The notes under the pieces were generated by a model. That model was not told where the DNA came from. It saw nothing but the letters and a program-made list of their open reading frames with translations, and made no database searches. DNA of 64,000 bases from CAZSAT01 sp964604675 (GTDB lineage Bacteria; Myxococcota_A; UBA796; CAJQPC01), in assembly GCA_964604675.1 (NCBI GenBank), contig CAZSAT010000018.1:1-64000 (forward strand), written 5' to 3'. Made by a program: the position numbers and the translations under genes. Positions 53,298 through 61,727 of this stretch are shown here, one piece after another; positions within the stretch are counted from its first letter, which is position 1; every line of letters begins with the position of its first letter.

Positions 53298-54253
53298 GGG
53301 GCACCGCGAGCTGGTTGGAAGCGCCCGTGCGGCGTCGCATCGATCCCCGGGGCGGTGTGGTGGATCTGGCGCTCGCAGTGCTCGTGTTGGTGGCCTTGTG
53401 GACGCGCACGCCCGTGGGTGGGCTGGCCGCCTGGGGGCTGGAGACAGCGCGCGGCGGGAGCGCGGATCTCGCAGCCCTCTCCGGCTTCTTCGTGACCGGT
53501 CCCCCGGCCGAGCTGGTGGCCGTCGTGGAGCGCCTCGAGCTGGAGCTGCCGGAGCGCCCCGACGTCCAGCTGCCCGAGGGCAGCTTTCCAGAGCCCTGGC
53601 GGTCGGTGGTCGCGGCCCAACGCCCCGGCGAGCTGGACGCGCTGGACGCGCTGTATGCTGGTGACCTCGAGGCTTCGCTCGAAGCGCTCGCCGTCGGCCT
53701 GGAGCAGCGTGCTCGGGCCATTCGGCGAGCGAAGGCGGCTGGCGTTCCGAGGGCGGACCGCTACGAGCAGCACCGGGCCTACCTGCCAGCCGCCTCCGCT
53801 CGGGACGCCGACCACCTCGTGAACGGGGTGATGGGGGCGGCCACCCTGCTCGACATGGCGTGGCCGCTCGCGACGCGGTTCCGCATCTCGTCGCCCTTCG
53901 GCCACAGGTTCCACCCGACCCTGAAGAAGGAGAAGTTCCACAACGGGATCGACGTGGCTGCGCCGGTGGGCACGCCCGTGCTGGCTGCGCAGGCCGGCCG
54001 CGTGGCGACGGCGAAGCACGACACGCTCAACGGGAACTACCTGATCCTCGACCACGGCAACGGGGTCAAGACCAGCTACTGCCACCTCGACGCGCTCGAG
54101 GTCGAGCAGGGCGCTGACGTGGTGCGTGGCGCGCGCATGGCACGGTCGGGCAACACCGGCCGAAGCACCGGGCCCCACCTCCACTTCGTGGTCCGGGTCG
54201 GCGCCACGCCGCTCGACCCCGAGCGCTTCCTCCCGAGGGACCCGAGCACCTGA
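53294..54253 (+). CDS. Membrane-anchored M23 metallopeptidase
   Basis: This 319-residue protein has one N-terminal membrane segment (LALAVLVLVALW), a helical linker of ~120 residues and a C-terminal LytM/M23 domain: ISSPFGHRFHP, FHNGIDVAAPVGTPV (HxxxD zinc site), GNYLILDHGNGVKTSYCHL and TGPHLHF. All zinc and catalytic residues are present, so it should cut peptidoglycan cross-bridges. It is coupled by ATGA to the preceding membrane protein. Confidence 0.92.
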   Translation: MRGTASWLEAPVRRRIDPRGGVVDLALAVLVLVALWTRTPVGGLAAWGLETARGGSADLAALSGFFVTGPPAELVAVVERLELELPERPDVQLPEGSFPEPWRSVVAAQRPGELDALDALYAGDLEASLEALAVGLEQRARAIRRAKAAGVPRADRYEQHRAYLPAASARDADHLVNGVMGAATLLDMAWPLATRFRISSPFGHRFHPTLKKEKFHNGIDVAAPVGTPVLAAQAGRVATAKHDTLNGNYLILDHGNGVKTSYCHLDALEVEQGADVVRGARMARSGNTGRSTGPHLHFVVRVGATPLDPERFLPRDPST

Positions 54254-54267
54254 GCGCCCACCACGGT

Positions 54268-54273
54268 TACCCT
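54268..54273 (+). promoter_or_regulatory. -10-like TACCCT, predicted leaderless promoter of the channel gene
   Basis: TACCCT fits TANNNT and ends 6 nt before the GTG at 54280. It lies in the 26-nt gap after the M23 gene, so the channel probably has its own promoter. Confidence 0.5.
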
Positions 54274-54279
54274 CGGCAG

Positions 54280-55737
54280 GTGTTCGCCCTGCTGACCACC
54301 GCCTTCCACGACCCTGCGTCGGTGGCCTACAAGCGACTGCACGTCACGATCTACACGCTGATCGTGGTCTCGCTGTTGCTCTTCGGGGTGGAACTGCGCA
54401 TCGGCGACCGGCCGCTGCTCGACGCCATCGACCTCGGGTTGCTGCTGCTCTTCACCCTGGAGCTGCTGCTGCGCGTGCTCACCTTCCAGCCGCGTGAGCT
54501 GCAGGTGTACGACCTGCCGGCACACCGCCGGATCCGGGTGGCCGTCGTGGGGCGGCTGCGCTTCTTGCTGCAGCCGCTGAACCTGTTCGATCTGGTCGCC
54601 GTGGTCGCTATCGTGCCCGCGCTCCGCGGCCTGCGCGCCTTCCGTCTGCTCCGGCTCATCCGGCTCGCCGACGTGCTGCCCTACAGCCGCCCGCTGGCGG
54701 GGCTCGGCGCCGCGTTCCGTGAGAACGCCTTCTTGTACGCGGCCGCCTTGTCCTTTCTCGGCATGATGACCTTGATCGGCGGAACGAGCCTCTACCTCAT
54801 CGAGAGCCGCGTGAACGCCGACCTCGCCACCCTCGCCGATGGCGTGTGGTGGGCGCTCGTCACGCTGACCACGGTGGGCTTCGGGGACATCGCCCCCATC
54901 ACCGACCTCGGTCGCTCGGTCGGCGCGGTGATGATGGTGGTCGGCATGTTCACGCTCGCGAGCTTTGCAGGCATCGTCGGCAACACCTTGTTGAACCCCC
55001 TGATGCGGCTACGCCAGGAGCAGGTCCGGATGAGAGGAACAGTCGACCACGTGGTGGTCTGCGGCTACACGGCCGGCGCCCGACGCCTGCTCAACGCGCT
55101 GACGTCCGAGCTCGGTGACGGGTGCGACGTGGTCGTCTTCGCGCCGAGCACGCGGCCCCACACGCTGCCCCCCGAGGTCAGCTGGGTCGAGGGGGACCCC
55201 ACCAAGGAGAGCGAGCTCGACAAGGCACGGCTCGCCCAGGCCCGTGCGGTGGTCCTGGTGGGCGGTCGGGACAGCGCGCCGGAACAGGCCGACGCGGTGA
55301 CCATCCTCACCGCCTTCACCCTCCGTCGGTGGCTCAAGACCCACCCCGACACCCGGCGTCGAAAGAAGCCGCTCTACATCGTGGCCGAGATCCTCGACGA
55401 GGAGAACGTCGAGCATGCGCTGACGGCGGGGGTGAACGAGGTCATCGAGACCAACTACCTCGGCTTCTCGCTCCTGGGGCACGCCCTCGTCGAACGGGGC
55501 ACGGGACGCATCCTGTCGTCGCTCGGTGTGCGCGGTGAGCAGGACCTGTTCGTGTGGAAGACCCCCGAGGGTCTCGGCGGGCAGACCTTCGCCGCGGTAG
55601 CGGCCGGGATGCGCGAGAGCATGGACTGCCTGGTCATCGGGTACCAGGTCGATGGCGTGGACCACGTGAACCCGCCCGACGACGCCCAGGTCCCGCTCGG
55701 GTCGCGCCTGGTCGTGATCGCGGAGAACGAGGCCTGA
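54280..55737 (+). CDS. Voltage-sensor-type potassium channel with RCK (TrkA-N) domain
   Basis: This 485-residue protein has six membrane segments. S4 carries regularly spaced arginines (LRGLRAFRLLRLIRLADVLP), and the selectivity filter is TLTTVGFGD (195-203). After S6 comes a cytosolic RCK/TrkA-N domain starting HVVVCGYTAGARRLL near 255, with TrkA-C-like sequence at the end. It should form a tetrameric K+ channel gated by voltage and by a ligand at the RCK domain. It is longer than minimal KvAP-type channels because of the RCK part. GTG start. The TGA overlaps the CTG of the next gene. Confidence 0.93.
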   Translation: MFALLTTAFHDPASVAYKRLHVTIYTLIVVSLLLFGVELRIGDRPLLDAIDLGLLLLFTLELLLRVLTFQPRELQVYDLPAHRRIRVAVVGRLRFLLQPLNLFDLVAVVAIVPALRGLRAFRLLRLIRLADVLPYSRPLAGLGAAFRENAFLYAAALSFLGMMTLIGGTSLYLIESRVNADLATLADGVWWALVTLTTVGFGDIAPITDLGRSVGAVMMVVGMFTLASFAGIVGNTLLNPLMRLRQEQVRMRGTVDHVVVCGYTAGARRLLNALTSELGDGCDVVVFAPSTRPHTLPPEVSWVEGDPTKESELDKARLAQARAVVLVGGRDSAPEQADAVTILTAFTLRRWLKTHPDTRRRKKPLYIVAEILDEENVEHALTAGVNEVIETNYLGFSLLGHALVERGTGRILSSLGVRGEQDLFVWKTPEGLGGQTFAAVAAGMRESMDCLVIGYQVDGVDHVNPPDDAQVPLGSRLVVIAENEA

Positions 55738-57290
55738 TCGTCGTCCTGCTCGCGTGCACGTCGGGGGCCCCGGACTCCTCGTCGTCGCTGGACACCGAGA
55801 GCGGTGCATGCGTCACCGGCGAAGCGACGGACGGGGCTCCCGGCTCCTGCAGCGAGCTGATCTATGTGGAGGTGCTCGCGCTGACGGAGGACGATCTTCC
55901 GCCTCGGTTGGTCGACCCCAGCCGACCAGGCGTGGGCGTGGGCGACCTCGACGGTGACGGCGACGACGACGTGTTGTTCGCCTGGGGAGGCGGCAGCTTC
56001 ATCGGGTGGAACGAGGCGGGTACGTTGGACGTCTCGGGTGCCGCGAAGCCCGAGCTCCCGCATGGCGCGTCGGTGAGCCTGGCGGACATCGACGGCGACG
56101 GTGACCTGGACGCCTGGCTCGGTCGCATGGGGGAGGCCGACGCGCTGTTGCGGAACGCCGGCGAGCGACGCTTCGTGCAGGAGCCTCTCGAGGGCGGCGA
56201 GCCGTCCCCCGGTGGCGCGGCCTTCGGGGATCTCGATGGCGACGGCGATCTCGACCTGGTGGTCGGTCGCGCGCCGGACCGGCTCGACGAGGTCGACTTC
56301 GGCGCCGAGGATGCCATCGGAACGGGGGTCGCCTTGTGGTGGAACGAGGACGGCTCCCTGGTCCACGCCGGTGAAGTCGCGGACCTCGCGGGGTCGCTCA
56401 CCTGGCAGCCGAGCCTGCTCGACGCGGACGGCGACGGCGATCTGGATCTCTTCGCCGCGAACGACTTCGGCGCCTTGTTCGTGCCCACACGGCTCCTGTT
56501 GAACGACGGTGCTGGGGGCTTCGTCCCGGCGGAGGACTGCGGGTGCGAGCTGGAGCGGTACGGCATGGCCGCCCCCGTCGGCGATCTGGACGGGGATGCC
56601 TTGCCAGACCTCTGGCTCAGCGACCTCGGAGAGTCGCGCGTGCTCCAGAACCTGGGCGACGCCAGCTTCGTGGACGTCACCCTCGGTCTGGGCTTGAGCT
56701 GGGACGACACCGGGACCGCGCGCGCGGCCTGGGGCGCCCGCTGGTTCGACGCGAACCGCGACGGGTGCATCGACCTGGGCGTGGTGCTCGGGCAGCTTGG
56801 CAGCCCGGGGGGCGACGACAGCGCGTGGGGGCTGGCGGGCGATGTGCAGCGCGACGAGCTGTTGTTGGGCGACTGCGGCGGCGGCCTGTCCTTCGCCGAC
56901 CCGCGACCGTTCGGGGATCGCCACCGCGCACGTGCGCTCGCGACGGGCGACTTCGACGGCGACGGGCGCGAGGACCTGGTGGTGGCCGGCAAGCACTTCT
57001 TCACGGTCTATGTGGCTGACGGTGGCTGTCCCGCCGGGGTGACGGTCGCGATCGAGGGGCCGGCCGAGAACCCGTCGGGCATCGGTGCCCAGGTGACCCT
57101 CGAGTCCGGTGGCGCGGCGAGCACCCAGTGGATGCTGCCCGCGGGCACCTTGGCCTCGAGCGCGCACCGGTTGGTCTTCGGACTTGGAGCCGAGGCCTCC
57201 GCCGAGCGGCTCGACGTGCGCTTCCCGGACGGGACCACGTGGTGCCAGCGCGGCGTGCCCGCGGGACCGGTGGTCGTGCCCTACGAATAG
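55734..57290 (+). CDS. FG-GAP/ASPIC-UnbV repeat lipoprotein, probable CTG start
   Basis: This 518-residue protein has VCBS/FG-GAP repeats with calcium-loop motifs (VGDLDGDGDDDVLF, LADIDGDGDLDAWL, FGDLDGDGDLDLVVG, TGDFDGDGREDLVVAG) and a C-terminal ASPIC/UnbV domain ending RLDVRFPDGTTW. It is probably a surface propeller protein. The frame offers no ATG, GTG or TTG near the beginning; CTG at 55734 overlaps the channel stop as CTGA, has GGAG 8 nt upstream and yields the leader LIVVLLAC with a normal lipobox. The end overlaps the convergent M23 gene by 10 bp. Confidence 0.85.
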   Translation: MIVVLLACTSGAPDSSSSLDTESGACVTGEATDGAPGSCSELIYVEVLALTEDDLPPRLVDPSRPGVGVGDLDGDGDDDVLFAWGGGSFIGWNEAGTLDVSGAAKPELPHGASVSLADIDGDGDLDAWLGRMGEADALLRNAGERRFVQEPLEGGEPSPGGAAFGDLDGDGDLDLVVGRAPDRLDEVDFGAEDAIGTGVALWWNEDGSLVHAGEVADLAGSLTWQPSLLDADGDGDLDLFAANDFGALFVPTRLLLNDGAGGFVPAEDCGCELERYGMAAPVGDLDGDALPDLWLSDLGESRVLQNLGDASFVDVTLGLGLSWDDTGTARAAWGARWFDANRDGCIDLGVVLGQLGSPGGDDSAWGLAGDVQRDELLLGDCGGGLSFADPRPFGDRHRARALATGDFDGDGREDLVVAGKHFFTVYVADGGCPAGVTVAIEGPAENPSGIGAQVTLESGGAASTQWMLPAGTLASSAHRLVFGLGAEASAERLDVRFPDGTTWCQRGVPAGPVVVPYE

Positions 57291-57844
57291 ATCGGCCCGA
57301 GCACACGTCGGGGGTCGGGGTAGCGCTCCAGGGCTTCCGCGCGCTCGTCGTGGTGCACGGCCCCCGGCATGTCGTGGGTGTCGGGTCGGTCCCAGCTGAG
57401 CTGGAAGTGCAGGTGCGGCGTCCAGCCACCGTTCTCGGCGCGATCGCCCAACCACCCCAGGACCTCGCCGCGCCCGAAGGAGTGACCGGGTGCCCAGCGG
57501 GGCACCGAGGCCGCCGAGAGGTGCCCGTAGAGGGCGTAGACCGGGCGTCCGTCGAGTCGGTGCCTGGCCACCAACACGTGCCCGTAGTCGCCTGGTGCCG
57601 GGTTGTAGCCGGCGTGCACGATGGTGCCGCGGTCGAAGGCGTGCACCGCCGCTCCGGCCGGTGCGCCGAGATCGACGCCCATGTGCACGGTGCGGGCTCC
57701 CCCGAAGAGCGGCTGGGTGTAGAGCCCCGGACGCACCTCGTCGTAGCGGCCGATTGTCCAGGGGGTGTCCGGGAACACCGGCGCGTTCGTGCTCAGGTCG
57801 AGCACCACGGGTTCGTGCTGGAGCACCACCGGGTGGAAGCTCAC
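57281..57844 (-). CDS. M23-family metallopeptidase, cytosolic-looking
   Basis: This 187-residue protein has an M23 domain: VHMGVDLGAPAGAAV (HxxxD), GHVLVARHRLDGRPVYALYGHL and GWTPHLHFQLS. It carries no signal peptide, and the motif set resembles M23 domains found with phosphotransferase or aminotransferase modules rather than cell-wall hydrolases, so the substrate may not be peptidoglycan. The GTG start overlaps the stop of the DUF938 gene (GTGA). Confidence 0.82.
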   Translation of the reverse strand: MSFHPVVLQHEPVVLDLSTNAPVFPDTPWTIGRYDEVRPGLYTQPLFGGARTVHMGVDLGAPAGAAVHAFDRGTIVHAGYNPAPGDYGHVLVARHRLDGRPVYALYGHLSAASVPRWAPGHSFGRGEVLGWLGDRAENGGWTPHLHFQLSWDRPDTHDMPGAVHHDERAEALERYPDPRRVLGPIYS

Positions 57845-58425
57845 CTACGGCGCCAGATCACGGTCTGGTTGTTGGCGGGCATGGGCACGGACCGCTCCAG
57901 GGTGAAGCCGGTGGCGAGCTCGCTGACGTCCTCGAGGTCGCGCACGCCCCAGCGCGGGTCCCGTGCCTTCAACGACGCGTCGAAGCGGGCGTTGGAGGCC
58001 GAGGTGTGCTGGCCGCCCATCCGGAACGGTCCGTAGAGCACCAGGGGCGCACCGGGCGGCAGGTGGCGGGTGGCCCCGGCGACCAGGCCCAGGGTGGCGG
58101 GCCAGGGGGCGATGTGGATCATGTTGGCGCAGAAGATCGCGTCGATGGGCTCGATCGGCCAGACGGGCGCAGTGACGTCGAGCGCGATCGGCTCTCGGAG
58201 CAGGGGGCCGCCGGCATCGCGCCACGCGGCGATGCTGGCGAGTCCGGCGGGGTCGATGTCGGTGGGTTGCCACGACCAGCGCGGCTGCTGCCGGGTGAAG
58301 AACGCGCTGTGCTGTCCGCTGCCGCTTGCCACCTCCAGCACCCTGGCTTCTTCTCCGAGGACCTCGCTCAGCACCGCGAGGATCGCGTCACGGTTGCGGC
58401 CCGTGGCCGGGTAGTCGAGTCGCAT
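57841..58425 (-). CDS. DUF938 SAM-dependent methyltransferase
   Basis: This 194-residue protein has the DUF938 hallmark start (LDYPATGRNRDAILAVL), a SAM site in VLEVASGSGQHSAFF, and the conserved ANMIHIAPW and GPFRMGGQHTS blocks. DUF938 enzymes are class I methyltransferase-fold proteins whose substrate is not known. ATG start. It lies 6 bp after the mono-haem lipoprotein gene and is coupled to the M23 gene. Confidence 0.9.
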   Translation of the reverse strand: MRLDYPATGRNRDAILAVLSEVLGEEARVLEVASGSGQHSAFFTRQQPRWSWQPTDIDPAGLASIAAWRDAGGPLLREPIALDVTAPVWPIEPIDAIFCANMIHIAPWPATLGLVAGATRHLPPGAPLVLYGPFRMGGQHTSASNARFDASLKARDPRWGVRDLEDVSELATGFTLERSVPMPANNQTVIWRRR

Positions 58426-58431
58426 CCGCGG

Positions 58432-58755
58432 TCAGATGCCGCAGTCGAGGTAGATCGCGAGCAGCTCGAGGTCTTCGTCGTAGACGCCGCCGCCGTAGGG
58501 CATCGAGCCCTCCTCGAGCACCGTCTGGCGGATCAGCGACGACAAGGTCGCAACCTCTTCCTCGGTGTCGAAGTCGATGCCCTCGGGCGCGCCGTAGCGA
58601 TCGGGCGACGTCGCCGAGTGGCAGGCCGTGCAGTAGGTGATGAAGAAGCCCTCGGCCCAGTTCTCCCAGGTGACCTGCGGCTGGTCGAGGCAATCCGGGT
58701 CGATCGCCGTGTCGGCGCTTCCGCTGTTGCAGGCGAGCAGGAACATGGTGATCAT
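58432..58755 (-). CDS. Small mono-haem cytochrome c-like lipoprotein
   Basis: This 107-residue protein has the leader MITMFLLAC (Cys9), a haem site CTACH (42-46) and a candidate axial Met in EGSMPYGGG. It parallels the protein at 49538-49864 along its whole length (VTWENWAEGF against LEWENFGSGF; DRYGAPEGIDFDTEEE against DRYGAPSDVTFDTEDE). Unlike that copy, it is not next to a DUF1501 gene. ATG at 58755 has GGGAGG about 8 nt upstream; the ATG also overlaps the stop of the preceding gene. Confidence 0.82.
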   Translation of the reverse strand: MITMFLLACNSGSADTAIDPDCLDQPQVTWENWAEGFFITYCTACHSATSPDRYGAPEGIDFDTEEEVATLSSLIRQTVLEEGSMPYGGGVYDEDLELLAIYLDCGI

Positions 58756-59429
58756 CGCGGGCCCTCCCGGGGGGATGGCGGACCTTGGCCCGGTTCGTGG
58801 TGGGGACCTCCGGGAGGTCCGGGCGGCCCGCCGGGAGGCTCGTCCCGTGCACCCTCGGGCCCAGGCCCGTGCCCCGGCGGGGTGTGGGGTTCGGCTGCGC
58901 TCAGGATTTCCTCGGCGTCGCCATAGTCCGCGTCCAACATGTCGAAGGGCGAGATGAGCTCCTGTCCCGCCTCGCTCCAGGACGCCGCCAGCGACGCCAG
59001 CGCCTCGATCACGGGCTCCTCGGCGAGGGTGCAGGTGGTCTCTTCGACGATCTGCATCAGGTCCTCCTCGCCCAGCGCCGGTGTACCGCCGGCTCCCGCC
59101 ACGATCTCGTTCACGTTGAGCATGAACCCGTGGAGGCGCAGGCATGCGTCGGTCTTGCTGCCGAAGAAGCCGTCCATGCCTGCGAGTGGCAGGTGGGAGC
59201 TGGGGTCCGCCGCCTTCCTGGGACCTTGATCCGGTCCGGGTGTGGAGCCCGGTGCGGCGATGACAGGGGCGCCTTCGTGCTCCCCTTGGCCGGCTCCGCG
59301 TGCATCGGGAGCGCGAACCGGTTCGGTGCCCTCCGGGGTCTGGTCGCCGAGCTGGTCCCAGGCGAAGAACCCCAGCACGCCGAGGTTCGCCACCAGGAAG
59401 AGGGCTGCGAGGGTTGCTTCGCGCTTCAT
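58752..59429 (-). CDS. Membrane-anchored protein with Pro/Gly-rich C-terminus
   Basis: This 225-residue protein has one N-terminal hydrophobic segment (REATLAALFLVANLGVLGFFAW), an acidic/Pro linker, a helical domain around residues 75-165 with two cysteines (TDACLRLHGF, ETTCTLAEE), and a low-complexity tail rich in Pro, Gly and His. No family is recognised. The start may be ATG at 59429 or 59456. Its TGA overlaps the ATG of the mono-haem lipoprotein gene, so the two may work together in the periplasm. Confidence 0.65.
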   Translation of the reverse strand: MKREATLAALFLVANLGVLGFFAWDQLGDQTPEGTEPVRAPDARGAGQGEHEGAPVIAAPGSTPGPDQGPRKAADPSSHLPLAGMDGFFGSKTDACLRLHGFMLNVNEIVAGAGGTPALGEEDLMQIVEETTCTLAEEPVIEALASLAASWSEAGQELISPFDMLDADYGDAEEILSAAEPHTPPGHGPGPEGARDEPPGGPPGPPGGPHHEPGQGPPSPREGPR

Positions 59430-59514
59430 GGCCTTCCGTGTGTCCTGCGCGAGCATAGCCCCGTGGCGCGGCTCGCGATCTCGTTGTCGCGGGAACGGGC
59501 TAAGGCTGGGTGCG

Positions 59515-60918
59515 GTGCCCGAGGTCCAGGACGAGCTCGAACGTGGAGGCGTGCGCTTCCGCACGTTGTCGGCGTCGCCGCTGACCGTGGCGCCGTGGCT
59601 CGACGTGCACAACCTGCACAGGCTGGTGCGTGTGCTGGGTCGACTGCGAGCCCACGACCCCGACGACCCCGCCTGGCGCCCACGCGTGTCGCTCCGCGCC
59701 CTGTCGCGTCGGCTGCACACGCGCGAGGGCGAGCTCACGCTGCAGGTGCTCCACGGTCTGCCGGCCACCTCGGCGGTGACCACCCCACTGGAGGATCCAC
59801 GCTCGGTGGCGGCGTGCACCGGGGCGTTCGGCCATGGGTCGCGCCTCGTGGCGCGCGAGGTGGTGGTCGCGGATCCGGGCTTCCGCCACCGCGTGCTGCG
59901 TTGCCAGGTGCAGGGCGCCCACACCAAGGACGCGCCGCGACGGGTGGTCGTCAAGGCAGCCAACGAGGGCGCGTGTGCCACCGAGGCCGCGTCGCTGGCC
60001 TTCCTCGGGAGCCTGCCCGCCGCGCGAGGGGTCGTGCCCCATCTCTGGGGCGCGGATCCCGCCAAGGCGGTGTTGCTCCTCGAGGACCTCGGGGATCTCC
60101 GAGAGTCTGATCTGGCGATGGTGTTGCTCGGCTGGGACGGTGCTCGCGCTCGACGGGCCCTCGTGAGCCTCGCGGAAGCCCTCGGCCGCGTCCACGGGGC
60201 CTGTGTGGGCCGCGACCTCACGTGGGAGGCCCTGCTGGGGCGCGGAGAGCGCAAGAGCTTCCTCTGCGACGAGCTCTCGGGCGGCCTGATGGACGCGCCC
60301 CGGTGGCTCCGGTCCGCCGGTGTGACCGCTGCGGTCGACACGGAGGTGCGGACGCTGAGCGAAGCGCTCGGCGAGCAGGGGCCTTGGCGTACGTGGACCC
60401 GCGGAGATGCAGGCACGACCAATGCTGCGCTGGTGCAGAATCGCCTGCGCTTCTTCGATCTGGAGACGGGCGGCTTCCGCCACGTCATGGTCGATGCGGC
60501 GTTCCTCGTCGCCCACCATGGCGCGCTCTACGCAGGCTCGCTGCCGGCCGGGGTGGTGTCGGCCATGGAGGAGGCCTGGCGGACCGCGGTCGCTCCGGAC
60601 ATGCCCGCGGCTGCGGACACTGAGCAGTTCGAGCGGGCACGCGCGGTGGGATCGCTCGCATGGTGTGCTGGGCTCGCGTCCCGCCTGCTGACGGCCTGTG
60701 GACCTGGGCAGCGGCGCGGTGGACGGCTCAACCGCGTGCGCTTGCTCTCGCTCCTCGGGGCTACCCTCGGCGTTCCCGGTGTGGGCCGCTCCCATCCCCG
60801 CCTGACGAAGGCCTTCGAGGACCTGCACCGACGCCTGCGGAGCCGCTGGACGGGGGTGCCCGAGCGGCTTCCGCTGCATCCCGCGTTCGAGGAGGGCGCG
60901 TGGCACACACGGCGCTGA
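59515..60918 (+). CDS. APH-like phosphotransferase family protein
   Basis: This 467-residue protein has a divergent aminoglycoside-phosphotransferase/kinase fold: VVVKAANEGACATEAASLAFL (Lys and Glu of the nucleotide site), AVLLLEDLGDL, a catalytic-loop-like WTRGDAGTTNAALV, and FFDLETGGFRHVMVDAAFL for metal binding. The usual HGD is RGD, as in some choline/APH kinases. Substrate unknown. The GTG start has no strong ribosome site; TAAGGC lies 8 nt upstream. The end overlaps the hydrolase gene by 19 bp. Confidence 0.72.
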   Translation: MPEVQDELERGGVRFRTLSASPLTVAPWLDVHNLHRLVRVLGRLRAHDPDDPAWRPRVSLRALSRRLHTREGELTLQVLHGLPATSAVTTPLEDPRSVAACTGAFGHGSRLVAREVVVADPGFRHRVLRCQVQGAHTKDAPRRVVVKAANEGACATEAASLAFLGSLPAARGVVPHLWGADPAKAVLLLEDLGDLRESDLAMVLLGWDGARARRALVSLAEALGRVHGACVGRDLTWEALLGRGERKSFLCDELSGGLMDAPRWLRSAGVTAAVDTEVRTLSEALGEQGPWRTWTRGDAGTTNAALVQNRLRFFDLETGGFRHVMVDAAFLVAHHGALYAGSLPAGVVSAMEEAWRTAVAPDMPAAADTEQFERARAVGSLAWCAGLASRLLTACGPGQRRGGRLNRVRLLSLLGATLGVPGVGRSHPRLTKAFEDLHRRLRSRWTGVPERLPLHPAFEEGAWHTRR

Positions 60919-61727
60919 AGGGCACTCGGCTCTGGTTCGACCGTGGCGCGCCGGGTGGTCCTCCGGTCTTGCTCGTGATGGGGCTCGGGCTTCGGGGCAC
61001 CGCCTGGCGACGCCAGGTTGAGGGGCTGGGCGAGGCGTGCGACCTCACCTGGTACGACCACCGCGGGGTCGGGCGCAGCGACCCGCTGACCGGGCCGGTC
61101 TCGATGAAGTCGCTGGCGTCCGATGCGCTCAGCCTGATGGGCGCCATCGGCTGGCAGGACGCTCACGTGATCGGCGTCTCGATGGGCGGCATGGTCGCCC
61201 AGGAGATCGCGCTCGCGGCCCCGGAGCGTGTGCGCAGCCTCGCACTCCTGGCCACCCACGGTGGGGGCGCGAGGAGCGTGCTGCCCCCGACTGGCGGGAT
61301 CGGGCTCTTCCTGAAGACCCGTCGGGGGCCGCCCGCCGATCGCGCCAGGGCCTTGCTCGCGCTGCTGTTCGACGACGCCTGGCTGGCAGGCACCGACGTG
61401 CGGTCCGTGCTCGCCGAGCTCGATCGCGACGTGTACGACCCGCGTTCGCCGGAGTCGACCATCTACGCGCAGCTCGCCGCCATCGCGGCACACCATGCCT
61501 TGCCGCGCCTGCGTCGTCTGCGCGGGGTGCCCACGCTGGTGATCCGCCCAGGCCGCGACCGTCTGGTGTCGCCGGAGGGAAGCGACCGGCTCGCGGGCGC
61601 GATCCCTGGCGCGCGGCTGCTGTCGTTCCCCGAGAGCGGCCACGCGGTGAACGTGCAGTGTGCGGATCGCGTCAACGCCGCGCTGTTGGCGCACATCGAC
61701 GAGGCGGAGCGGGCGCGAGCGGGATAG
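60900..61727 (+). CDS. Alpha/beta hydrolase
   Basis: This 275-residue protein has an alpha/beta-hydrolase fold with the nucleophile elbow GVSMGG, WYDHRGVGRSD before it, an acidic residue in VIRPGRDRLV, and the catalytic His in ESGHAVNV. It would hydrolyse an ester or a related bond; substrate unknown. The GTG start is preceded by GGAGGG 3 nt upstream and lies within the end of the phosphotransferase gene. The stop directly abuts the ATG of the GNAT gene. Confidence 0.9.
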   Translation: MAHTALKGTRLWFDRGAPGGPPVLLVMGLGLRGTAWRRQVEGLGEACDLTWYDHRGVGRSDPLTGPVSMKSLASDALSLMGAIGWQDAHVIGVSMGGMVAQEIALAAPERVRSLALLATHGGGARSVLPPTGGIGLFLKTRRGPPADRARALLALLFDDAWLAGTDVRSVLAELDRDVYDPRSPESTIYAQLAAIAAHHALPRLRRLRGVPTLVIRPGRDRLVSPEGSDRLAGAIPGARLLSFPESGHAVNVQCADRVNAALLAHIDEAERARAG

